Positions 50,213 to 57,034 of a DNA stretch of 57,034 nucleotides are shown here, piece by piece. The position numbers and the translations under genes are program-made. The stretch is from Stentor coeruleus. Lineage: Eukaryota; Ciliophora; Heterotrichea; Heterotrichida; Stentoridae. The stretch's first letter is position 1. Each line of letters begins with the position of its first letter. The stretch covers positions 1 through 57,034 of the forward strand of contig MPUH01000400.1 in assembly GCA_001970955.1 (NCBI GenBank), given 5' to 3'. The notes beneath the pieces are model-generated. The model did no database searches, had not been told where the DNA came from, and worked only from the letters and a program-made list of their open reading frames with translations.

Positions 50213-50725
50213 ATGGCGAAGTCTCTGGAGAGTTATCTCAACGAAATTAAAGAGAAATTAGACTCTTCACTCAACATTAGAAACTTCCCTTGTCAACATG
50301 AAGAGCGCCACAATAAGCCAGAAGTAGAAACCCGTAGGTCTAAAGAACTCATTTTACCACCTATATTAATAGCCAGGTCTAAAAATGAGGAAACACTTAT
50401 TGAGCCATCAATCAATTCAACTAGAGTATCTTTGAAAGTTAAAAAATTAGATGATGTTGATAAGCTATTGACTGGGATGTTTATGAGATTTTTAATGCTT
50501 AGAGCTGAGCAGTTCCTGATTATGCGTCGTAAAGCTGTTGAAGGATATGATATATCATTTCTTATTATACACTCACATATGGAACAACTTTTTAGAGAGA
50601 GGCTTGTTGATTTCATTGTTACTTTCTTGAAGGAAATTGAAAAGGAAATTAATGAAATGAAGCTTTCAGTGAATACAAGGGCTAGGATTGCAGCGAACTA
50701 CTTTATCTCTAATTTAATTAGGTAG
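50213..50725 (+). CDS. ARPC4: ARPC4, Arp2/3 complex 20-kDa subunit
   Basis: 170 residues (human 168), single exon, colinear over its whole length. Blocks: SYLNEIKEKLDSSLNIRNFP, ERHNKPEVETRRSKEL, EPSINSTRVSLKVKK, MRFLMLRAEQFLIMRRKAVE, GYDISFLI, and EINEMKLSVNTRARIAANYF (human [20 protein letters not shown]). ARPC4 is the core scaffold of the Arp2/3 complex, which nucleates branched actin filaments. Its presence implies branched-actin machinery in this ciliate, for example in phagosome formation. Confidence 0.95.
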   Translation: MAKSLESYLNEIKEKLDSSLNIRNFPCQHEERHNKPEVETRRSKELILPPILIARSKNEETLIEPSINSTRVSLKVKKLDDVDKLLTGMFMRFLMLRAEQFLIMRRKAVEGYDISFLIIHSHMEQLFRERLVDFIVTFLKEIEKEINEMKLSVNTRARIAANYFISNLIR

Positions 50726-51208
50726 CTTTTTTGAATTAAAATTGTGTGGTTGGAGATTTTTTTTGTAGTTTTTAGTATGAGATTTTTTATAGTGGGTAGG
50801 ATTTTGATTGGGGTTTTAGGAATTTTCTTTGTTGGATATTTGGCTATTGGTGTTTTAGGTGTATGATATGGTTAGACTACTAAAGAGAAGAGGGGATAAT
50901 TGTTGTGTGTTTATATGTTTTCTGCTAATTAGATTATTAAATTGTTGGGTGTTAAATTTTATTGTTATATTATATGTATTTGTAGTTATTTTAGGGCTAA
51001 AACTAGGAGACATGATTCACAAATTTGTAATCGGCCAATACTATGTGATAATTATAAGTGATATTATTATAGGAATCATCTATTTATGTTTCTCAACTTA
51101 CAAATCCTTTGGCATTGGGCTTCGTTAATCATCTGATGACAATATTAATGAGCTACTAACTCTCATATAATTCATGTTTTTTCTTTTCTTTTCTTGTATA
51201 AATATATT
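50726..51208. other. Spacer ARPC4 / POC5
   Basis: G-rich and C-poor at first, then mixed. A frame of 89 codons at 50859-51128 needs a GTG start and has no recognisable content. Nothing supported. Confidence 0.45.
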
Positions 51209-52483
51209 ATGTTTACAAAGAAAACCCCTGCCGCGCGAATTTCAGACCTTAACATTTCTGATGATTTTCTATCTGAGGCGGACCTAATAAACAGTGAAAC
51301 TTCTCCAACATCAAAAGATACCAAGCCAGAACCTTCTCTACCAATATCAGAAAGTGATACAATTCCTCCACAGGTTAGGATGAGAAAAGATGAAGTCCAT
51401 CACCCTCAAGTAATAGATCAAGATGTTGAAAATTTTACAACAAGGCTAGACACTCTGATAACCCAATTCCGCAATGAAAGCCTTAAAGAGTTCCTGACCG
51501 CAAAAAGAACAATTTTACACGAGCAGATAAGCACAATTGAATCTGAGAAAAAAAGGTGCAACGCTCTCCTTAGCTCAAAGCAAGACGAAATCGAGCATTT
51601 AAAAGAAAACCTCGAAAAAACAAGCAAAACTAATTTAAAAAATGAAAGCCAAAAAGAAGCCTTAGCTCTTACTGTAGGTATGCTAAAACTTCAAAAATCA
51701 GCAACTTATATCCTCAATAAAGCATATATTTCATGGTATAAATATCATTCTAAACAACAACACAAAAAACAAACAAAAAATCTCATGAAAAAACTTCACA
51801 GAAAAGCAATAATAAACTATACTTTTATACCATGGAAACAAGTATGGAGGGTATTCCATCAAAACAAAGGGCAAAAATTGTTTTACGAAAAACTTGAAGC
51901 AGAAAAATCTCAGCTTTCAATGCATTACAATAAAGAAATCGAAATATTGAAAACTCGACTTTATGACGCTGAAAGACGTGTTGCTGTTGAAGAAGAGGAA
52001 AAAACTAGCATGCAAGAAAACTTAAAAAAAGCTTTTATGAGAGGAGTTTGTGCTATGAATTTTGAAGCTATGAATATATTAAACCCAGGAAGCTTGACAG
52101 AAACTTATTCTTATAATGAAAACTCGAGAAATGAACCTTTAAGAATGGAGCCGATTAAAAGTGAACAAGCTTCAGAAATTGTTCAGAGGACGGAAAGGTA
52201 TGAAAAATTCGATAATGAGAAATCGCAGATAGAAGAAATTAGTAATATGATTCCTTCTGAAAGTAAAGAACTTAGATGGAAAGCTGCTCCGGTTTTTGGT
52301 AAGTCTGTAACTGCACCTGAAAAACCTGAGACTATGACTTTTTCAGGAATACCTTCAATACCTGTGACTAATTCGCAAGGAGAAGGTAAGGTTATAATTG
52401 TGAATAATGTGAAAGGAGCTGAAGCTAAGATTACTGGAAAAGTGCCTTTAAAACCAGCTATAGGGAAAAAAGGTATGAAATAG
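51209..52483 (+). CDS. POC5: POC5, centrin-binding centriole protein
   Basis: 424 residues from the first real ATG (MFTKKTPAARISDL); the longer frame upstream would use TTG. Single exon. N-terminal 90 residues polar, then a coiled coil (residues about 85-150), a Trp/basic segment with centrin-binding-like sequences (KAYISWYKYHSKQQHKKQ, INYTFIPWKQVWRVFHQNK), a second coiled coil, and the family hallmark LKKAFMRGVCAMNFEAMNIL (human MKKAFMRGVCALNLEAMT). POC5 helps elongate centrioles and lines their inner scaffold with centrin, so here it should serve basal bodies. Confidence 0.9.
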   Translation: MFTKKTPAARISDLNISDDFLSEADLINSETSPTSKDTKPEPSLPISESDTIPPQVRMRKDEVHHPQVIDQDVENFTTRLDTLITQFRNESLKEFLTAKRTILHEQISTIESEKKRCNALLSSKQDEIEHLKENLEKTSKTNLKNESQKEALALTVGMLKLQKSATYILNKAYISWYKYHSKQQHKKQTKNLMKKLHRKAIINYTFIPWKQVWRVFHQNKGQKLFYEKLEAEKSQLSMHYNKEIEILKTRLYDAERRVAVEEEEKTSMQENLKKAFMRGVCAMNFEAMNILNPGSLTETYSYNENSRNEPLRMEPIKSEQASEIVQRTERYEKFDNEKSQIEEISNMIPSESKELRWKAAPVFGKSVTAPEKPETMTFSGIPSIPVTNSQGEGKVIIVNNVKGAEAKITGKVPLKPAIGKKGMK

Positions 52484-53147
52484 TGGGTAATTATATACAA
52501 TTTAGATTATAAAAAAGGTTTATGTTTGTAAATATTCGATAATATTTTTTTTATCAAGAGGTGCTGTTTAAAATATATGATGATATCTTAATGGATCTTG
52601 AAGCTATTAAATAAACATTAAATTACTGAAATGATAGACAAAGATCAATTAGATAAGTCTGGATCAAAGAGCAAGGAGTAGCAAAATACCCTAGCTGAAT
52701 TAAGCTAAGTTTATAGATAAGAAGTGAAGGAAATGAACTTGCTGAATTACCTGTTTTTTATCAATGACTTTAATGCTTTAAGTAAAAATTTTAATTTCAG
52801 TCATATTAACTTTCTATAAATATAAACTCATTTTCATGAATAATATTGAATTATTGATTAGTTTAACCAGTATTAGAAAGAAAAATATCTCTCCCCCAAC
52901 TAAACAAAATTTATACCATTATAGCCCAAGAAATAACTGTCTGTTAGCTTTTATAATAAGATTTATCATATTTATTAATAAAGTTTATTTTATGTATCTA
53001 ATTGGATAAATCTATTTATTATAAGGACTAGTATACATAAATTTACAGTTTTTCTTATGCTATATATTGGTAGTGTTTTACAGTTAGCAAATATCTAAAA
53101 TTTTCATTGTAAATAATTGATTTAATTACTAAAATATTTACTTAGGT
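52484..53147. other. Spacer POC5 / GTPase copy 1, part of a duplicated block
   Basis: No gene is seen. From 52590 (AATGGATCTTGAAGCT) to the GTPase stop, this sequence is similar to 55470-55856 in front of the second GTPase copy, so the tandem duplication extends past the genes. Copy 2 of this flank is about 170 bases shorter. Confidence 0.7.
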
Positions 53148-54602
53148 TTATTTTCTAATATAGGATATTACTATTGGCCCTCCAATCGTAATTGCTGATT
53201 TTGCCATTAATCCTAATTCTGTCACTCCTGCAGCACCTACTATTTCTGCCATTCCTGTCGCCCCTGCCGCTCCTGCAACACCTGCAACACCTGCAGCTCC
53301 TGCAACCACTGGAGCTAATATTACTCCTCCTGCAATAATTCCTACTGCAGCCAAGCCACCAATTATAATATTATTTTTTCTCTTCTCTTTTAAAATTGTT
53401 TGCTCAGCTTTTATGATTTGAATTCTGTTCGTTAGCTCAACTAAAGACATAAAAATTTGACTAACCCATAAATTGGTGTTGATTTGACAGTTTTCACGCT
53501 TTCTGTAGCTGTTAAAAAAAATAATTTTAGTAGTCAAATTGCTAGCTTCATTGATAATAGATCTACTGTCAGTAAAGTGTTTATTTAAATAAGGTAAACT
53601 TGATATAAAAGTCTCAAAGTTTCGATCATTGTAATCTGATGCAAATTTGTCTAGAACTGATTTATTTTTAGCAAGATCATTTAAGTTTGTTTCAGATTTA
53701 AATTTTGCAGTAAGAGAATCAGCGAAAATATCCATTTTTACCTTAATTTCATTTTCATAACACTTTATTAAGCATTCAACTGCTTCTATTGCTCTAGGAG
53801 ATAAAGAATTTATTGCTTCCATTTTATTAAAACATGAATTTTCGATGCCCACATTTATAGATCTTCTTAGTTCATTCATATAATTTTTATCAGAATCATT
53901 TTCAGGAGCCCTGAAAACGGATATTATGTTGCGTTTTCTACATAGGCCGTTAATTATATCATTTAAACCATTGAAGTAGTTGTTTTGTTTAGTCAGGCTC
54001 TTCAGAATATTAATAAATTCTTGAGTTTTAACTCGAGAAGGAGCATGAGTTAAAACAATAGATATAGAATTGATAAGTTTTTCAGTATCAGGAAACATTC
54101 CCATAAGTTGTCTAATATCTTCAGCGAATCCCTCTCCTTTATTTGCTTTTAAAATGTGATAATTAATCAAATAAACTATTTTATTTTCACTTGATGAATC
54201 AATAATTCTTTTCGTGCAGTACATGTTAATAATTTCTTGAGAAACTGATGTATTATCACGAAATCCAGGGATATCCCAAAAAAAAGTATTTTGAATTTTT
54301 ATTGGAATAGGTATTTTGGTGCATGAACCAAAAAAATGCCCTATATCTATATCAATTTTTTCTCTTTCTTCAAAGTCTATTTGGAGATCTCCTTGTGATG
54401 AGGAAATTATTTTTATTTGAAGCTTAGCTAGCAAACAAATTATAGTGCTTTTACCTGAACCAGTGTTTCCTAATAATAATACGGATTGTTTAGGTACTGA
54501 ATTCAATTTCTCCTCAGCTTTATCAATCATTTCTTTGAGTTCTTCAATATTCAAGTCGTTGTTTTCTTTATGTACTTCAATATCATCATAAACTTGCTCC
54601 AT
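53148..54602 (-). CDS. AIG1-like P-loop GTPase with Gly/Ala-rich tail, copy 1
   Basis: 484 residues, single exon. G1 is LLLGNTGSGKSTI (about residues 42-54), G3 WDIPGFRD, and a possible G4 LTHAPSRVK (a variant of T/NKxD, as in AIG1/IRG-type GTPases). A helical middle (about 220-400) follows, then a tail rich in Gly, Ala and Val from about 405 (GGLAAVGIIAGGVILAPVVA, then more AGAAG repeats) that is hydrophobic enough to insert in a membrane. The architecture suggests a dynamin/AIG1/GIMAP-type membrane-acting GTPase. The second copy lies 1.25 kb upstream on the same strand. Function is unknown, possibly defence or organelle surveillance, which is inference. Confidence 0.8.
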   Translation of the reverse strand: MEQVYDDIEVHKENNDLNIEELKEMIDKAEEKLNSVPKQSVLLLGNTGSGKSTIICLLAKLQIKIISSSQGDLQIDFEEREKIDIDIGHFFGSCTKIPIPIKIQNTFFWDIPGFRDNTSVSQEIINMYCTKRIIDSSSENKIVYLINYHILKANKGEGFAEDIRQLMGMFPDTEKLINSISIVLTHAPSRVKTQEFINILKSLTKQNNYFNGLNDIINGLCRKRNIISVFRAPENDSDKNYMNELRRSINVGIENSCFNKMEAINSLSPRAIEAVECLIKCYENEIKVKMDIFADSLTAKFKSETNLNDLAKNKSVLDKFASDYNDRNFETFISSLPYLNKHFTDSRSIINEASNLTTKIIFFNSYRKRENCQINTNLWVSQIFMSLVELTNRIQIIKAEQTILKEKRKNNIIIGGLAAVGIIAGGVILAPVVAGAAGVAGVAGAAGATGMAEIVGAAGVTELGLMAKSAITIGGPIVISYIRK

Positions 54603-55856
54603 TTTTTAAATATATATTCAATATTTTACAGATAAAAAAATATAGATATTTTTTTTGATGAAAAAATATAGTCGTTGCATAGTAATGAAATAGAAAAAGT
54701 GCACCCAGAATCCGATTTAAATTCAGAAAAAAAGCCTTAGATTCAATTTTGAGCGTTTAATGATTACTTTAAAAAGTAATAATACTTACATAATTATCAT
54801 GTCTTAACCTTATAAACTTCCAAAGAAAAAAATGATTTGAAAAACTACTGAAGATATGCACAAATGAATATGCTTAGCTCTAATAATAAGAGCATAATTG
54901 TGGCAAAGTGTGCTAAGAATATTGAAATTATTCTATTAGGGTTTAGAGATAATAAAAGTATCTTATCATTATAATAAACTTTAGTCAACATAATATATAG
55001 GTATTATAGATATAATTGTTTAGTTTTGATTTATATCCTTAATAATCTAAAAATAATTATTTTCTATAATTTGTCTATTAAGCTTCCTTAAATTGCAATC
55101 TAATATTATTATAGTCTGTCTCTTTCATATAATAATCCCCCTACTTGCTTCAGGTTTTAATAGTTCATAAGCTTAGCCGTAATCTTTTCTATAAAAGTCT
55201 TTATGTAATAATAAAGATGAATTTATAATATTCATTTTTTGTATCCACTAAGATTGTGTTTTATACGCAAAATTTCCTTAATCTTATTTCTCTTCAACTA
55301 TTTCAGCCTCTAAATCATCTCCCTAACCTTTGCTGCATCTTCTAGATCATATTTTTCAAGAAAAACCTGGTAGTTTTCAATAGAAAGCCCTACTCATATC
55401 ACATAAAATAAATTCTTTAGGTATTAGAATACTTGACATTCAGATAAATACCGTATCGTTCAAATGGTTAATGGATCTTGAAGCTACTAAATAAGCATTA
55501 AATTATTGAAATAATAGACAAAGATCAATTAGATATTTGGATCAAAGAACAAGAGTAACTTAATCAGTGTTAGTAAGAAAAATATTTCTTCCCTAACAAA
55601 ACTAAATTCACACTATTATAACCCAAGAAATAATTATCTGTTAGATTTTTATAAGATTTATCACATTTACTCTTTTTATCATTAATAAAGTTGATTTTAT
55701 ATATCTAATTGGATAAGAACTAATATACAAAAATTTGAATATTTTTCCTATGCTAAATATATATAGGTAGTGCTTTACAGTTAGCATACATTTAAAAATT
55801 TAATTTTAAGTAATTGATTTAACTACAAAAAAGCTTAGTTAGGCTTATTCTTTAGG
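54603..55856. other. Spacer between GTPase copies with a possible relic
   Basis: No intact gene. On the minus strand near 55280-55390 a short decayed coding stretch can be read (YQVFLEKYDLEDAAKVREMI then TAG, RLK, TAG, LKRNKIKEIL), perhaps a dead gene piece. From 55470 onward the sequence parallels 52590-53147. Confidence 0.5.
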
Positions 55857-57026
55857 TTAATAATCACCAAATTCGCTAAAATACTTACTTTCGTAATCAC
55901 CACTTATCTTGTCTTTTATGTATTTTAAGTATCCTGTCACTCTTTCCGATCCTGTAAGCCTTCCAAATTGTGTTTTTTCTAGCTTTTCTGACATTTTTAC
56001 CATAGCTTTTATTCCTACAAGTCCTTTAGCTGCTAACGATACCGACACATTTTCTATTGCAGTAGTAATCACTGGTAAACTTGCATTCGCTGCTACTACA
56101 GTTCCTCCTCCAACCAATACTCCAGTCGCACAACCAGCCGCACAACCAGCCGCTATACTCTTTATTCTTTCTTTTAAAATTTCTTTCTCAGCTTTTATGA
56201 TTTGAATTCTGTTCGTTAGCTCAGCCCTAGATATTAAAACTTTATTAAGCCATGAGTTAATGTTGATTTGACCGCTTTCACATCTTCTATAGTTGCTAAA
56301 AAAAATAATTTTAATAGCTAAATTTTTAAATTCATTGATAATAGATCTACTGCCAGTAAAGTGTTCACTCAAATTACGCAAACTTGATATAAAAGTCTCA
56401 ATGCTTAGATCATTACAATCTGATACAAATTTGTCTAGAACTGATTCATTTTCAGCAAGGGTATTTAAGTTTGTTTCAGATTTAAATTTTACAATAAGAG
56501 AATTAGTGAAAATATCCATTTTTGCTTGAATTTCATTTTCATAGCACTTAATTAAGCATTCAACTGCTTCTATTGCTTTAGAAGATAAAGAATTTCTTAC
56601 TTCTATCTTATTAAAACATGAATTTTCGATGCCCACATTTATAGATCTTCTTAGTTCATCATTCATATAATTTTTATCAGAATTCCTTTCAGGAGCCCTG
56701 AAAACGGACACTATGTTGGGTTTACTACATAGTTCGTTAATTATATCATTTAGATCATTGAAGTAGTTGTTTTGTTTAATCAGGCTCTTCAGAGTGTTAA
56801 TAAATTCTTGAGTTTTAACTCGAGAAGGAGCATGAGTTAAAACAATAGATATAGAATTGATAAGTTTTTCAGTATCAGGAAACATTCTCATAAGTTGCCG
56901 AATATCTTCAGCGAATCCCTCTCCTTTATTTGCTTTTAAAATGTGATAATTAATCAAATAAACTATTTTATTTTCACTTGATGAATCAATAATTCTTTTC
57001 GTGCAGTACATGTTAATAATTTCTTG
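55857..57026 (-). CDS. AIG1-like GTPase copy 2, 5' end cut off by telomere
   Basis: The open frame runs unbroken to the chromosome end: 384 residues from the internal Met (MYCTKRIIDSSS), with a few more codons before the telomere. It corresponds to copy 1 from about residue 121 onward, so the P-loop and the DxxG switch are missing. The middle region is closely similar to copy 1 (for example YLINYHILKANKGEGFAEDI). The tail diverges strongly: after a Gly/Ala segment (AAGCAAGCATGVLVGGGTVV) it ends in an amphipathic stretch SGDYESKYFSEFGDY, unlike copy 1. On this molecule it cannot encode a working GTPase. An intact version may exist in the micronucleus or on chromosomes ending elsewhere. Confidence 0.8.
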   Translation of the reverse strand, partial: QEIINMYCTKRIIDSSSENKIVYLINYHILKANKGEGFAEDIRQLMRMFPDTEKLINSISIVLTHAPSRVKTQEFINTLKSLIKQNNYFNDLNDIINELCSKPNIVSVFRAPERNSDKNYMNDELRRSINVGIENSCFNKIEVRNSLSSKAIEAVECLIKCYENEIQAKMDIFTNSLIVKFKSETNLNTLAENESVLDKFVSDCNDLSIETFISSLRNLSEHFTGSRSIINEFKNLAIKIIFFSNYRRCESGQININSWLNKVLISRAELTNRIQIIKAEKEILKERIKSIAAGCAAGCATGVLVGGGTVVAANASLPVITTAIENVSVSLAAKGLVGIKAMVKMSEKLEKTQFGRLTGSERVTGYLKYIKDKISGDYESKYFSEFGDY

Positions 57027-57034
57027 TGTTAGGG
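57027..57034. repeat. Telomere repeat unit at the chromosome end
   Basis: The last eight bases are TGTTAGGG, one unit of the CCCTAACA/TGTTAGGG repeat known from heterotrich ciliates. Copy 1 and copy 2 of the GTPase agree up to ...ATTTCTTG; copy 1 then continues AGAAACTG whereas copy 2 continues TGTTAGGG. Loss of similarity at exactly this point supports de novo telomere addition. Only one unit is inside the window. Confidence 0.75.

Noticed and set aside
50859-51128. 89-codon hydrophobic open frame
   Set aside because: Needs a GTG start, sits in G-rich trailer sequence of ARPC4, and has no recognisable motif.
1-57034. tRNA genes, CRISPR arrays, bacterial promoters or terminators, mobile elements
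   Set aside because: No tRNA B box with a matching cloverleaf, no regularly spaced repeats, and no transposase or reverse transcriptase motif could be found by reading. The organism is a eukaryote, so bacterial signals are not expected.

Overview
This window reads as macronuclear DNA of a heterotrich ciliate, most likely Stentor (S. coeruleus or a close relative). The reasons are: a very AT-rich, densely packed genome; TAA, TAG and TGA all acting as stops (the 7TM receptor gene ends in TGA at 14639-14641, which argues against Blepharisma, where I recall TGA being read as Trp); eleven spliceosomal introns inferred by eye that are 15 nt long (one is 16); and a last octamer, TGTTAGGG, that equals one unit of the heterotrich telomere repeat (CCCTAACA on the other strand, from memory). 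The right edge of the window is therefore probably a real chromosome end. The left edge shows no telomere.

Layout. 0.2-1.1 kb: a seven-helix membrane protein. 1.3-7.1 kb: two tandem RBR-type ubiquitin ligase genes (- strand) and a decayed third copy. 7.6-14.6 kb: four genes in one direction, namely a NEK kinase fused in frame to the intraflagellar-transport protein IFT57, a pyruvate-kinase-like pseudoenzyme, ARMC2 and a cAMP-receptor-like 7TM protein. 15-18.2 kb: a RING-like protein, a small secreted protein, C1D and a small coiled-coil protein. 18.2-21.2 kb: a zinc-finger relic and an eEF1A-methyltransferase-like gene. 21.2-28.8 kb: a dual-specificity phosphatase, a sugar transporter, ZCCHC9, HOOK and SPC25, then an inverted partial copy of HOOK plus the ZCCHC9 start. 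29-34.9 kb: an acylated EF-hand coiled-coil protein, a basic protein, a FYVE-STE20 kinase and a 2-oxoglutarate dehydrogenase relic. 35-45.7 kb: HEATR3/SYO1, RPN10, a PAS-like protein, an IQ-MORN protein, citrate synthase and SPT16. 46.8-52.5 kb: a coiled-coil protein, a PDI-like ER protein, ARPC4 and POC5. 52.5 kb to the end: a tandem pair of AIG1-like GTPases, the second cut by the telomere.

Functionally this is a housekeeping mixture with several cilium, centriole and cytoskeleton genes (NEK-IFT57, ARMC2, POC5, HOOK, ARPC4, SPC25). There are no bacterial-style operons. The most unusual items are the NEK-IFT57 fusion, two metabolic-enzyme homologues that have lost key catalytic residues (pyruvate kinase and citrate synthase), a recent inverted segmental duplication, several decaying gene copies, a telomere inside a gene, and a very sharp strand-composition switch between genes (C-rich and G-poor upstream of each gene, G-rich and C-poor downstream). 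Five single N positions all touch direct repeats and are probably assembly joins.

All family assignments come from reading motifs and remembered family members. No database search was possible.
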